Origin: Pseudocercospora fijiensis CIRAD86
Lineage: Eukaryota; Ascomycota; Dothideomycetes; Mycosphaerellales; Mycosphaerellaceae
DNA length: 64,000 nt
NCBI RefSeq assembly: GCF_000340215.1
Contig: NW_006921557.1
Coordinates: 1 to 64,000, forward strand
Direction of reading: 5' to 3'
Shown here: piece after piece, positions 11,460-23,155 of the stretch
Position numbering within the stretch: the stretch's first letter is position 1
How the letters are laid out: each line of letters begins with the position of its first letter
Notes under the pieces: generated by a model
Database searches by the model: none
The model's input: only the letters and a program-made list of their open reading frames with translations
Told to the model about the DNA's origin: nothing
Position numbers and translations under genes: made by a program

Positions 11460-12560
11460 ATCTACTAAACCGCTACGACGTCCTAGCCCTAGTATCTTCG
11501 ATTACCTTTTATATTAGAAGTACTAGCCTACGACCTCGCGCTATCGAGAAATATCCTTATTCCGGGCGCTACTACTCGACCTAATACTTCGAGCTAATAT
11601 CTCTAGTATACTACTATATTAATCCTCCGACGATATTCCGACTACTTCGGAGCTTAATCGTCGCCTAGTAGCTTAGATCTAGGCCTAGGCCTAGGCCTAT
11701 CCGAACTCTACGACCTCTAATCTATTAGATCCGCTATCTGCTAATCTTATTACTAATAGTAATACTAATACTAATATCGATCGTAGAGAGGATATAGATA
11801 CTAATCCTCTAGATTACGATCCTACCGAGCTTCTAGGATAGAGCACTAGTTAGTTAGTTCTATTCGAAGACCGCTAGCGTTAGCGTATATATTATAGCGA
11901 CTACTATAACTCCGAGGCGCTAGGCCGAGGTAATACGTAAAACGAAGAGCTATTCGGATCTAAGATTAGTATTCGTAGTCCTCGCCTAGGTACTACTATT
12001 CTATCTATATCTATATCTATATCTACCGCTAATCGTCTAACTCTTTAGGTTAGAATAAATATTAACTATATAGCTAGTAGTCCTAGTTATAACGATAATA
12101 ACGATACTACTAATAAAGATAAGGATAAGAGCGACGACGATAGACAAGCCCCTTCTCCTTCTTCTAGCGAAAATAAAGAAGAAGACGATAGACTAGCTTA
12201 GCGGTATAGTAATCGAGCTCGTTAAGAGATAGATAAATAGAATTTAGAAGATAAGGAGACTATAGTTACAATCCCTAATGTCCGCTAGCGTAGCTAGCGT
12301 ATAACTCTAAAAGAGAAGTACGCTACTATTATAAGTCTCTATAGGATCTAAGGTCGGTATACTACTTACCGAGCATTAGAAACAAGTATAGATCTAGTCT
12401 GCCCTTATTCGACCTTTAATAGCAACCTAGAGACTAGTATACCGCATCTTTACGTCCTTAAAAGCCTTCTTACGAGCCGGACTCTTTTAACGTTAACCTC
12501 TAAATTAAGGGAGGGGGAGATTTTAGAAGGTATACTTAAGCTAGAGAGAGTAGAGTATTG
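11460..12560 (+). pseudogene. Decayed low-complexity gene, unknown
   Basis: A + strand frame with RIP-type stops only is clear from about 11700 to 12420. It is rich in Asn, Asp, Ser and Lys in the middle (near 11750-12190), where acidic stretches alternate with Lys, then becomes more ordered and basic. It looks like a largely disordered protein. No family is recognised. Confidence 0.4.
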
Positions 12561-13010
12561 CTTTATACTACCTACCTAGGGGCCGTTACTTGATTCGTAA
12601 CTTCGATAGACTATCTACTTAGTCTCCCCCGACTCTCCTGTAGTAGATTATATATACTAGGTATCGATTAGATTCGTAGCTTTGCTTGCTTGCAAATTTA
12701 GCCCTTAACTTGTTTTTTTTTCTCTATAAAAGCCACTTAACTTATTACGTATTTTTTCTGTTTGCTAAGCGATTTTTCGCCTCTTACTCGATTCTCTTAC
12801 TTACGCTAAATAGAATCCGATATGTGTTTCGACTTTCGAGGCTTAGCTCGGCCTCGTTTACGCTTGCTTGCCTATATATACGTCTAGTTTGCAAACCTTA
12901 ATAACTAGGAAGTATTATAGACCGCGGGCGCGTTCTAAGAGTAGTAGCGTAAAGGTTACCTACGTTCGAAAAATTTCGGCTTAGCGTTACTTAAAAAAAG
13001 CCGGGTATAC
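12561..13010. other. Decayed sequence without recognised gene
   Basis: A + strand frame at 12686-12901 stays open for 71 codons and encodes a Leu/Phe/Tyr-rich peptide typical of translated TA-rich DNA. I see no gene. Confidence 0.4.
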
Positions 13011-13196
13011 GTATACCCTAATTAAGCGAGATAGCGGACGGGGGTAATCCCCGTAAGCGGCAGCTAGCTTAAAAACGTTAGACGTAAACTTTCTAAAGGT
13101 GCGGATAATTCCTTTAGGTAGTACGCTAGCTTTAACTAGTTAAATCCCGTTTTTAGGGATTATCCCCGTCCGCTATCTCGCTTAATCGGGGTATAC
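13011..13196. mobile_element. Small inverted-repeat element (MITE-like), ~186 bp
   Basis: The left end (13011-13053) and right end (13155-13196) are inverted repeats of over 40 bp. AATTAAGCGAGATAGCGGAC on the left pairs with GTCCGCTATCTCGCTTAATC on the right, and both arms end in GTATAC. The centre has no coding capacity. I see no long target duplication; the TATAC ends could fit a TA-type insertion. Confidence 0.7.
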
Positions 13197-13229
13197 CTCC
13201 CTAACCTAGGCTACCCCGGATTTCTTAGC

Positions 13230-13234
13230 TATAG

Positions 13235-13268
<34 letters not shown>
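13230..13268. repeat. TA microsatellite
   Basis: About 35 bp of TA units with few interruptions. Confidence 0.9.
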
Positions 13269-13448
13269 CAAACTAAATTCTAACCCGGCATCTTATTATT
13301 TAATTAGACGATACTTAGTACTATCTAACTAGCGTAAGCTATATTTAGGGCCTTTAGGAGCAGTAGTGCCCGGCTATTCCTATAGTCGTAATCCTCCGGC
13401 GGCGTACTTTAATAGGTATAGTTTAATTGTTTAAGCGGTAATATGCTT

Positions 13449-13655
13449 TGAACCTCGCTATAACAATAGCATAGTTTAAAGTATATAGAGTATTTCTCGA
13501 AAATCGAAATATTCCCCTTTTTTAGCTAAGGCTAAGTTTTTTTTTGTTTCTAAGTCTAAACCTCGCTATATTAATAGTATAGCCTAAGGTACTAAGTATT
13601 TCTCGAAATATTCCTACTTGTTCTAAGCTAAAGGCTAGGGTTTTTTTTAAGCTTA
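13449..13655. repeat. Diverged ~105-bp tandem duplication
   Basis: AACCTCGCTATAACAATAGC and following sequence through TATTTCTCGAAA and a T-run is repeated with changes from about 13559 (AACCTCGCTATATTAATAGT). The two copies differ mostly by transitions. Confidence 0.65.
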
Positions 13656-13659
13656 TACT

Positions 13660-14800
13660 AAAACTCTCGGCTAGGCCCGTCGTAGTACTATAAGCTAAGC
13701 AAATATAATAGATAAGATAGTATATATAGCAAGGAGCATATATAAACGTAGATATAGATATAGAAAGTAAATACAATATATATAGGTATATATTTATAGT
13801 TCTAGATATATAAATTAGGTCTAGCGAAGAGTTATATATAAATATATATATACTAAGGTATATATACTTATACCTAGATTATTAGGTTATAAAAGCAACC
13901 TAAGATGTCTACTCTCTACTATATCTCGGCGAATAGTTAGCGGATTTCGGTAAAGATTATAGAATTAGTACTGCGCGGGTTAGTATAATAGTTCAGCAAC
14001 TTCTTAGGTTACTTAGGTAGAAACTCGATAGTAGAATTTCTATATAATAGTTGCAATCTATCCTAAACGCTGTCTAAGTACAAAATACAAAACTATATAT
14101 AATAGATTAGTATACAAAGTAATTATCCTCCTCGAAACCTAACTCCTTTAGGATAGGTCTTATAGGACTACCTACCCTCCCGATTAAAATCGCTTTTAGG
14201 TCGTTATACTTTGCACCTCGAATATTGTTTTTGTGCTCGAACCCGAGTAGTATCTAAATTAGAATCTATATTATATAGATTCTAGTAAAATTTCGATTTA
14301 GGGCCGTAGTAAATGTGCCTAGTTTCCCTTAGCGAAAGGGGTTTTTAAAGGTATACTCCTTAAAATATATAAGATAGTAAAATAATTTCTCCGAAGAATC
14401 TAAAATACTACTCTTATATATATATCCTCCGAACATGCTAGGATGCGATTTCTATATAAGGCGGTTCCGCTCCTAAAGTAGGTCCGCTAGCCGGCTACTT
14501 TTGTATAGGAAACCCTAACTTCGGGGGCGCCCTTAAAACGCGCGCAACTCGCAGACTTAGAGGATTTTCTATTTATAAAAAAAGTATCCTAATAGAGGTA
14601 TACTATATATAGAATGGATTAGGATTGGTATATATAGTATTATAGTACGAGATAACCTAGATATATTTAAAATCTAAAGAAATATATACGTTTACGTAGA
14701 TATCTCGATAGTCTCTTAACAGATTTTAATAAAAAGTATACCGTTAGAACCGCGTAATTCGGTTCTATTAGATGTAGAATTTTTATATAAATCGGGGAGG
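13660..14800. other. Decayed sequence without recognised gene
   Basis: TA-rich RIP-type sequence. I find no motif, frame or repeat that supports a gene call. Confidence 0.4.
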
Positions 14801-14980
14801 TAGCTAACACTAGCTAATACTAGCTAATACTAGCTAATACTAGCTAATACTAGCTAATGCTAGCTAATACTAGCTAGTGCCTAGCTAGCACCTAGCTAAC
14901 ACCTAGCTAACACCTAGCTAACACTAGCTAACACTAGCTAACACCTAGCTAATACTAGCCAATACTAGCTAATACTAGCT
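14801..14980. repeat. CTAGCTAATA / CTAGCTAACAC minisatellite
   Basis: About 16 tandem units of 10-12 bp. Unit variants (CTAGCTAATA, CTAGCTAACA, CTAGCTAACAC) are grouped, as expected from unequal exchange or replication slippage. Confidence 0.9.
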
Positions 14981-15164
14981 ACAAATCGTATACTAAAGCA
15001 TATAGAGAGTATTAGTTTTTGTTTTTAGAAGTACTAGCTAGTTAGTCTAGTAGTACGATTCTTAACTACTAACAATCCTAGTTCTCCCGGCTATACTACT
15101 TAATATAGTCCCTGCTATATAAAGGTATATGTCCTAAAGGAGGTATAAGATCGATAGGGTTTAA

Positions 15165-15200
15165 AAGGTCGTAGGTTCGAATCCTATACTAGCTATTTTT
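15165..15200 (+). ncRNA. tRNA-like T-arm fragment
   Basis: GTAGGTTCGAATCCTATAC resembles a T-arm (5-bp stem, TTCGAAT loop) followed by an acceptor-like end and a T-run. I could not pair a matching 5' acceptor, D-arm or anticodon arm upstream, so this is at most the 3' part of a decayed tRNA or tRNA-derived SINE. Confidence 0.25.
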
Positions 15201-15410
15201 TTAGATTTAAATATATACTATATATGTCGGGATATGCTCTATTATTAAGAAGACGGTATAGATATAGGCCCTATTAGTACTAAGAATACACAGGTGTATA
15301 GACTGCCTATTATCCTAGTATAAAGAATATATAGACATATAGAGCACCTACTATTTTAGCGTATAAGTAATAGCAATAGAAATATTCTAACACACCTCCT
15401 AGTACGTAAT

Positions 15411-15594
15411 AGGCGTAGCCGGGCGTAGTAGGCGTAATCGGGCGTAGTAGGCGTAGCCGGGCGTAGTAGGCGTAGCCGGGCGTAGCCGGGCGAGGTAGGC
15501 GTAGTAGGCGTAGTAGGCGAAGTAGGCGTAGCCGGGCGTAGCCGGGCGTAGTAGGCGTAACTAGGCGTAGTAGGCGTAACTAGGCGCAACAGGC
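15411..15594 (+). repeat. GGCGTAGTA / GGCGTAGCC minisatellite
   Basis: About 20 units of 9 bp (GGCGTAGTA, GGCGTAGCC, GGCGTAACT). It abuts the nad5 NUMT directly, so it may mark the junction at which mitochondrial DNA was joined. Confidence 0.9.
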
Positions 15595-15596
15595 AC

Positions 15597-16165
15597 TTTT
15601 ATAATAATTATACTTGTTACCTTGAATAATTTTTTATTAATGTATATAGGATAAGAAGGGGTAGGTATATGTTCTTATTTACTAGTAAGTTTTTAATATA
15701 CTAGAATACCTACAAATCAAAGCTCTTTATCCGCGTTCTTAACTAATAGAGTTAGAGATTGTTTTAATAACAGGTATGTTTGCTATTTTGTAATCTTTTA
15801 GTAATGTAGACTAGTCTATAGTATTTTCTCTAGCACCCTTAATATTAAATAGTGTAATAAATTTAATAGGTATATATTTATTAATAGGTACGATAGTAAA
15901 AAGTTTACAAATAGGTCTTTATATTTAATTACCTATAGCTACAGAAGGACCTATACTTGTTTCTACTTTAATATATACAGCTACTATAGTTATAGCGGGA
16001 GTTTACCTATTAATACGTACCTTGCCTCTAATTAAATATAGTAGTATAGTTTTACTATTGTCTCTATAGGTAGGTGCTATAACTACTATATATAGTTCTC
16101 TTATAGGTTTATTCTAGCAAGACATTAAAAAAGTTATAGCTTATTTAACTATAAGTTAACTAGCT
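15597..16165 (+). pseudogene. nad5: NUMT: nuclear copy of mitochondrial nad5, RIPped
   Basis: Conceptual translation follows NADH dehydrogenase subunit 5 over about 190 codons. Recognisable segments include [52 protein letters not shown] (family: [24 protein letters not shown]) and QDIKKVIAY. Differences from the family are mostly RIP-like: H->Y, A->T, M->I, and W, Q and G codons turned to stops. After the conserved Ser-Gln-Leu the similarity ends, which could be a mitochondrial intron boundary or the end of the transferred fragment. Surrounding DNA is nuclear repeat sequence, so this is not mitochondrial contig sequence. Confidence 0.9.
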
Positions 16166-16858
16166 TAAGAAAATAATTTACTTTCTTTTATTATTTTTAG
16201 GCATTAAACTATTATTATAATAATCGCTACGGGGACCTTTATACTAGTCGGTAGGCTTCGCCTTTAGTAGGATATAGCTATAACTAGGTCTTTAGTATAC
16301 GTTAGGCTTATCCTAATTTTGTATTAACCTATTACGCTTATATTCGGGGTTCGTTTATTAAAATCTTTAGTCTTAGCGGATAACTTAGATTTTCGCGGGC
16401 GGTAGGCGCGGTATCTAGATTAGTAGCTACGCTACTAATAAGGTAGTAGGTAGCTGCTACTTTCCGTATAAACTACCGGGTCCTCGAAGTAGCGCGGTAT
16501 ATTTAGAAAGAAGGAGTTAGATAATAAACATTTAAGGCTGCTTACGTATAGGTGCGTACCTTAGGCGTATCTTAGCTCGAGGTGTATTACATTGCATAGC
16601 TAGTATAGAAAGAGCTCTCTACGCCCTCCCTATATTCTACTATACCTACTACTACTATTATCCTTTCCCTCCGTATACTATTAGAAGACTATTAAGCCTG
16701 CGTCTTCTAGTAGGGTAGAAGGAAGGTAATAGCGACGATAGCTAGGCAGCGGCATAGCTAGGGTACGTATTTCGGCGGTAGTAGAGGGCGAGGGCGAGGG
16801 CGAGGCAAGGAGATAATAAGACGAGCTAGACGAGCGGACGAGGGTAGACGAGGGTAGA
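16166..16858. other. Decayed sequence up to assembly gap
   Basis: The first ~60 bp may belong to a mitochondrial intron carried with nad5. The rest is RIP-type DNA ending in GACGAGGGTAGACGAGGGTA simple repeats at the gap edge. No gene is recognised. Confidence 0.4.
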
Positions 16859-17513
16859 NNNNNNNNNNNNNNNNNNNNNNNNNNNNNNNNNNNNNNNNNN
16901 NNNNNNNNNNNNNNNNNNNNNNNNNNNNNNNNNNNNNNNNNNNNNNNNNNNNNNNNNNNNNNNNNNNNNNNNNNNNNNNNNNNNNNNNNNNNNNNNNNNN
17001 NNNNNNNNNNNNNNNNNNNNNNNNNNNNNNNNNNNNNNNNNNNNNNNNNNNNNNNNNNNNNNNNNNNNNNNNNNNNNNNNNNNNNNNNNNNNNNNNNNNN
17101 NNNNNNNNNNNNNNNNNNNNNNNNNNNNNNNNNNNNNNNNNNNNNNNNNNNNNNNNNNNNNNNNNNNNNNNNNNNNNNNNNNNNNNNNNNNNNNNNNNNN
17201 NNNNNNNNNNNNNNNNNNNNNNNNNNNNNNNNNNNNNNNNNNNNNNNNNNNNNNNNNNNNNNNNNNNNNNNNNNNNNNNNNNNNNNNNNNNNNNNNNNNN
17301 NNNNNNNNNNNNNNNNNNNNNNNNNNNNNNNNNNNNNNNNNNNNNNNNNNNNNNNNNNNNNNNNNNNNNNNNNNNNNNNNNNNNNNNNNNNNNNNNNNNN
17401 NNNNNNNNNNNNNNNNNNNNNNNNNNNNNNNNNNNNNNNNNNNNNNNNNNNNNNNNNNNNNNNNNNNNNNNNNNNNNNNNNNNNNNNNNNNNNNNNNNNN
17501 NNNNNNNNNNNNN
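16859..17513. other. Assembly gap (655 N)
   Basis: A run of N with similar GACGAG/CGTCTA simple repeats on both edges, which suggests the gap lies in a short tandem repeat. Confidence 1.
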
Positions 17514-17757
17514 TTATCGCTCGTCTACTTATCTACCTCGTCTAAGTAACCTTAAACGTAGTACGATACTACTACGTATTCCGAAAGAAGACTACTACGC
17601 TCTCTAAGCGAAATGTTTATAGATTAAGACTATAATACTAGTATCGTTCGTACCTTATATAATAACCGTTTCGGAATAAGCTACTCTCGTAAGAACTGTA
17701 AAATATATAGCGAAGAAGTAGCCTATAGCAATCTATCGCAGTATATAAAGCGAAAAC
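17514..17757 (+). pseudogene. 5' part of decayed gene interrupted by the hAT element
   Basis: The short + strand coding-like segment ends at the hAT target site and resumes after 27393. In the reconstructed order the frame runs through the GCGAAAAC site into 27394 and on. The N-terminus lies in or before the gap. See the entry at 27394 for its content. Confidence 0.4.
17750..17757. repeat. 8-bp target site duplication of hAT element, left copy
   Basis: GCGAAAAC lies immediately before TAGACCCCGTAG. The identical 8 bp follow the right end at 27386-27393. Eight base pairs is the expected duplication for hAT transposons. Confidence 0.95.
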
Positions 17758-17892
17758 TAGACCCCGTAGTAGTTCGGTTTCCGAACTACTAAACGTATAT
17801 AGTTTAGTTTCTTAGCGGCGAACTAGCTCCCTAGTTCTAGTTTAGTTTTTTCGAACTATATAGATTCCTAGTTTAAACTAGAGACTATATTA

Positions 17893-18205
17893 GTTTTACT
17901 ATAAGGACACTCTTATTCGACTGCCGGCTACGATTGCCGGCTATAATAGTAACTCTATTACATTTACTACGCTCTTTTGCCGTTGCTAGGGCGTAGTTGC
18001 CGTTGCTAGGGCGTAGTTGCCGTTGCTAGGGCGTAGTTTTGCTATAAGGACACTCTTATTCGACTGCCGGCTACGATTGCCGGCTATAATAGTTACTAGG
18101 TTGTATTTACTACGCTTTATTACCGTTGCTAGGGCGTAGTTGCCGTTGCTAGGGCGTAGTTGCCGTTACTAGGGCGTAGTTGCTATTACCGGGGCGTAGT
18201 TGCCG
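17893..18205 (+). repeat. Subterminal tandem repeats of the hAT element
   Basis: A ~142-bp block starting CTATAAGGACACTCTTATTC occurs at about 17898 and again at 18040. Each block ends in several copies of a 20-bp unit, GCCGTTGCTAGGGCGTAGTT (three, then about four). Repeated subterminal motifs are commonly transposase-binding sites in hAT elements; that role is inferred here. Confidence 0.8.
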
Positions 18206-18673
18206 TAGTTACGAAAGCTTACCTATATAACGTTACATAGGCGGCAACAATTAGGGCTTCGCGATATTCTTACACTTTTAACTTCTTCCTCTATACCTAT
18301 ACCGACAACAACTACTATACGCTACGCCCCCGCCCCTTTCTCTTATAATAGTAAGAGAGAAGCGCGCCGCGCGCTAAACAGAAGATAGAACTAAAGACCG
18401 CGAGTTTGTTTTGCCTAAGCGTCTAACTAAAAAGCGCAAGACTAAAGAGGAGTACTCTACGAAGAAGAATTCCGTACGAGACCGCGAGAGAAAGGATAAG
18501 ATAGATAAGGATAAAAGAGCTAAGGATAAGAGAAGAAAGGCGCGGAATAAGGCATTCTATCGATAGCTAGCGCCTATAGAAAAAAGTAAAGGTTAGAATA
18601 AGAAGACAACCTAAGAGAAGGCTAAGAGGAGGAAAGAATTGCGGCTAGTTTTCGAGCGTGAAGTTCTAGTAGC

Positions 18674-18780
18674 GTAAGTCAATCTAGCTAGCGGCCGTAG
18701 CTAGTAGCTATAGCCGGCAGCCGTAGCCGGCAGCTATAGCCGGTATATTTTTCTTTAACATATTAACTAATAGCATTTAG
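18674..18780 (+). other. Intron containing TAGCCGGCA-type repeats
   Basis: The 5' site is GTAAGT, the branch TTAACTAAT and the 3' site TTTAG. The middle is a run of AGCCGTAGCCGGCAGCTATA units. Confidence 0.8.
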
Positions 18781-19261
18781 ACCTATAGCCGCTACCTCTA
18801 TCGATACGACCGATAGTAACGGAGATATTTAGATAGCCGAGAACAATAATGCTAGAGTTTAGGATGCCGCGATAGAGCTTAATACTACGAATAAAGGAAC
18901 TGAAAAAAGCGAGGAGATACTATACGTCGATCTAGTAACAGGTATAGTCTTAGGGCCTAACGCTATAGACGATAAGCGCTAGGAGTAGATCGAGTATAGT
19001 TAAAGAGACGAGATACTAGTAAAGGGCTAAGGTATAAGTCCTATTAATCTAGAAAATCATAGTTAAAGCTACTACGAAAAGCTAGCAAGGATTGGAATCG
19101 AGACTAGTCGTCTTTATATCCTCGATATAGAGTAGAAGTTTCTTTATTAGTATTAGAGCGAAGCCTTTGCGTCTATAAAGGCAAAGTAGCTTACGATTAA
19201 TACGATCGGGGCTAGGTATCTAGGGATAGTAGAAGTATTACTATAGGAGGAAGGGGTATAG

Positions 19262-19327
19262 GTAATTATTCTATACTCGGTATATATAGCCGGCGTTCGT
19301 AGCCGGCAGATACTAACAGTTAAACAG
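19262..19327 (+). other. Intron containing TAGCCGGC repeats
   Basis: GTAATT donor, ATACTAACA branch, CAG acceptor; 66 bp. Two TAGCCGGC units lie just upstream of the branch site. Confidence 0.8.
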
Positions 19328-20656
19328 AAAGCGTTTCTCGAAGGCAGAGTGCTACTACTATATAAAATCCCTACTAAGGTAGAGAGGGCTTGTATCCGGA
19401 ATCTAAGCTACTAGTAGGATAGGTTAGCGTTAGAATTCTCTGAATCTCTATATAAGCCTCCGAAGGATTACCTATTTCAGCGATACGGCTTTATCTCGAC
19501 TACTCCGTAGGTACCCGAAGAAGCTCGAGCGCTCTTTAAGGTCTTTACTAAGAAGCGGAAGGAGTTCGAGGATTAGGATTAGTTAATAGAGCTGTTAGTT
19601 AGTCTTAGGTTTCGTAGTTAGACTCGGCCTAAGCATTTGCTTATCGAGTGTCTTATACCGAAAGAGGATAGATTAAGACTAAAAACGAGCTTAGATTCGC
19701 TAGGTATAGCAGCTCGGTTCCGTTAGCAGGAGAGAGCCGCCGTACAGAAGGCAAAATTTAGGCAGTTAGGGTAGCTAGGAAAGAAATTCTAGTAGTTAGG
19801 CTAGCTAGGGTAGCTAGGAAAAAAAATCTAGCAGTTAGGTAGCTAGGAAACAAAAAAAAAGGTAGCTAGCTATTTACTACCTAGCTATTCCTAACGATAC
19901 GATACTATAAAAGAAAGGGTGTTTCCCTATAGCTACTAGTATATATCTACTACTCCTAAGTCCTTACCTTACCGTACGAAACCTTAAAACATACCGACCG
20001 ACATTGTATATATACTAGGCGCTACACTAGGAAGGGTAATAACGAGACGACAGTCGAAACAGTCTAGTATACGAGCGAGATTGCGATAACGTCGAGAGGA
20101 GGTCGTACACTTACCTTCGAGCCTATCGAGTCCTAGACGACGATTAGGGCTAGATTTATCCTCTCCGAATCCTAGTAGTAGGAATTCATTATAGGGTACT
20201 ACTACCTAGTCCTTACCTTTACGGAGTCTAAGTAGAACGTTATTCGGAGACATAAGAACATCGAGTATTAACCCGGAAATCTTCGAAAAGGCTAGCTAGG
20301 CGTATCTTTAGAAACCCGAGTATATAGAGCAGTTTAATTAATAGGTCTATAAGATATAGTTCCCTTTATACTTACGTTCGAAGGAGTGTAAACTCCGGAA
20401 GTACTCGATGCGATAGGGGAGTAAGGAGCGAACGGACACATTATAGAAGTTCTTTATAGAGGGGGCATTACACCGTTATACGACTTCTCGACTTAAAGGT
20501 TAACTAGTAATTGTCTATAACTTCTACGGTTTAATCTTAAAACACCCGAAACTAGGGGATAGGAACTTATCGCCTACGAACTATCTCTATTCTAAACGGT
20601 GTCGGGAATCTTAAGGAGAGAGGAGAGTTAATATAGATATAGCGTTCTAGAAAGAG

Positions 20657-20808
20657 GTACGTCTTCTAAAATGCCGGCTATAGCTGCCGGCTATAGCTGC
20701 CGGCTACAGCTGCCGGCTATAGCTGCCGGCTACAGATTCCGGCTATAGATTCCGGCTATAGATTCCGGCTACTTAAATTAACCGTAGAGGTCTAGCTAAT
20801 TATTATAG
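20657..20808 (+). other. Intron 1 of hAT transposase, filled with CCGGCTATAGCTG repeats
   Basis: GTACGT donor; branch GCTAAT and acceptor TTATAG at 20808 are the best fit to the frame. Nearly 100 bp of the 152-bp intron is a tandem run of GCCGGCTATAGCT and ATTCCGGCTATAG units. Confidence 0.75.
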
Positions 20809-21742
20809 GCTACGCTTAAGGAAGCTCTAGGATTAGAGGCTACCGATTTCTCCCCCGAAGACTTTAAGCAACTAGCAAACGAAATGCTAGCTATAAACGG
20901 TCTTCCGGAAGACTTCTACGAAAGGGAGTCTATATAGAAGATATACCTATATCTTATAAACTATCCTTTCCTATTTCTCGGCGCGATAACCTAGCGTATT
21001 ATATTCGAAAAGAATAAAGAGGCTACGTTAGACGACATTCGGGAGATCCTCCGTAATGCTCGCCGAGTAGCTATTACTATCGATAGCTAGTTAAGCCGGA
21101 CTATAAGAGCCTCCTTCCTCTCGATTATGCTATACTTTATCAATTCGGATTAGAAACTCTAGGAACTTATAATCGGATTCCCTAAAATTCTAGGTTCCTA
21201 TACTAGTAAGGATATAGCGAAGCTTGTCTATACGGCAATAGATAGAGTTAGCGTAATAACGAAACTAATCTCGATTACTACGGACAACGCTAGTAATAAT
21301 CGAACATTATATAAGGCGTTATATATACAATTTACTCGTATATATCTTTAAAATTACTAATTGTATCGATAGGGTCGAGTACGTAGAGGAGATTACAAGG
21401 TCTATAATCTAGCTTAATCTTCCGAATATTAAGCTCGCTACGATTCCGGATACGTACGACAATACGTACGATAATAACGATAAAGAGGAGCCTATTAATA
21501 GCCCTAGCCCTAACGAATCGGAGCCGACGTCGTTACTAGTTACATCCCTATAGAAGTTTCCCTACCTCGCTTATATAGTTTAAATCGCGATCCGAGCCCT
21601 CTTTAAGACGCTTAAAATTGTACTATTAAACGACGACTAATAGAAGATCCTAGATAAGGATAAAGCAAAGTCGAAAGTCGAGAAACTTATTATAGCAATA
21701 AGACGGGATAAGGTAGAGAGCCTCGCTCTCGTTTTGTATAAG

Positions 21743-21811
21743 GTATAACTTTTGTCCGTAGCCGGCACCTATAGCCGGCAACCTAGTATAGTTCTAACTC
21801 TTTTTCTCTAG
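21743..21811 (+). other. Intron 2 of hAT transposase with TAGCCGGCA repeats
   Basis: GTATAA donor, TTCTAACTC branch, CTCTAG acceptor; 69 bp. Two TAGCCGGCA units lie in the middle. Confidence 0.8.
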
Positions 21812-23155
21812 CTTCGTCGTCTAGTAATATATACGAACTCGAGCTTATAGAGATATAACCGATTCGAGGCTATTTAAAAGAACCTAATCGAGCGCCCTAA
21901 AACCGATGCCTAGAATATCGTATAGAATAAGCGATAGCAAAAGCGGCCTCCTTAGCGCCTACTCCGTTTTACCTAAGACGTTAAGACCCGGTTCGATTCG
22001 ACTTTCTATATAGTTACGAGGGGATGTACTTTACGTACCGCTCTCGAGATCTATTAGAGTTCCGAGGGTATTAAGTAGCTCGGCCTTACCGCCGCCGAAT
22101 AGCGCTAAGTAGAGTATCTCGTCGATATTAGTAAGCATTACGCGAAGGTTACTACTACGATTAGAAGAACCTAAGGACCGACGATCTACCTTGTCTTTAC
22201 GTACTATAACTAGCTCTTTAACGAGCTCGAGGAAACCGTAGCTAAGCTAGCTAAGAAGAGCGTTCCCTAGAAAGTAGCTATAACGAAAGCTATAGACACC
22301 TCCTATACTAAGTTGTATAAATATTATAGTGCTACCTTTAACTCGTTCGGGGATATCTATAGCGTTACGTACTTACTTAACCCGGTAGAAAAGGATATAT
22401 ACTAGTAGAGGCCGGAATAGAAGGCGGACGAGGTATAGCCGAAGCATTACTAGACTGTTCTAGAAAAGATGTTCTACGAGCGTCGGAAAGAAACTAGTCT
22501 AAATATAGCTCCTATAAAGAAAAAGAAGGTTTAGAAGGCTCCGATATTATACCTATTTCGTAGGTAGGAAGTAGAGGTAGAAGAGGAAGCAACTACTAAA
22601 GTAAATAAAGAAGAGTTCGATCTCTATCGGCGCGCGAGTAAGTATAAACCCGTAGGCTCGGAAAGAGGGCTAATAATCTCTAGATCTTACCGGTCTTTTA
22701 GACGAATTCGGAGACGATATTCTCGCTATATAGTAGCGGTTAGAGCCTAAGTTTCTAACGATAGCGTCGGTCGCTCGGGACGTCCTCGCTATCCCGAGCG
22801 TAGGTATAGGCTATAAGAGGTCTTTTAGTATCGCTCGTTACTAGGGCCGCTTTAATCGAATATACTCGCCTACTACCTTCGAATCTATTATAGTATTCCG
22901 ATACTATCTCCTCTACTAGAATCGCTAAGGCAGGTTACTAAAGATTATACTAAAGGAGTTAATCGAGGAATTAGAAAACCTTAAGATCGAAGAAACCTAG
23001 GAGCGCGAAGAGAATACGAAATTTAGTCTAAGCGAAACCCTAATTAGCGATAACGAAGAGGAGGAGGGCGGAGGCAGAAGGCGATACTAGGTCGAGAAGC
23101 GGAAACGTATATAGGCTTAGAGTAGCTTTAAGGAGACGAAGCGTTTACGTATAAG

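Larger units (their letters stand above)
18350..19860 (+). pseudogene. hAT-carried companion gene of unknown family, two introns
   Basis: The decayed + strand gene has exon 1 (about 18350-18673), very rich in Lys and Arg, with runs such as RERKDKIDKDKRAKDK. The frame continues through exon 2 (18781-19261) into exon 3 (19328 to about 19860). Introns are canonical: 18674-18780 (GTAAGT, branch TTAACTAAT, TAG) and 19262-19327 (GTAATT, branch ATACTAAC, CAG). Removing them joins frames that hold only RIP-type stops. The family is not recognised. It could be an accessory transposition protein or cargo. The start is uncertain. Confidence 0.6.
19991..23155 (+). pseudogene. hAT transposase, spliced, RIPped
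   Basis: Three exons are inferred: 19991-20656, 20809-21742 and 21812 to about 23155. The start is an ATA that RIP could have made from ATG. Domains in order: an N-terminal region with K/R segments; ITIDS-x-LS (near 21080) and ITTDNASNNRTL (near 21280) of the RNase H-like fold; a LAYIVQIAIRAL-like stretch (family: CLAHxxxLxxxxL, near 21560); QDVKTRFDSTF (family: DVKTRWNST, near 21975); NELEE, SFGDIY and NPVEKD segments (near 22210-22400); and the C-terminal dimerisation domain with ARDVLAIPSVGIG followed by RSFSIARY (family: ER-x-FS-x-AR; near 22773). Only RIP-type stops break it. The transposase would bind the TIRs and move the element and its cargo. Confidence 0.9.

Noticed and set aside
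15165..15200. Functional tRNA gene
   Set aside because: Only the T-arm side fits; no acceptor, D-arm or anticodon arm could be paired.
20665..20775. Regular CCGGCTATAGCTG repeats resembling a CRISPR array
   Set aside because: Units are 12-13 bp without spacers, sit inside a spliceosomal intron, and the genome is fungal.
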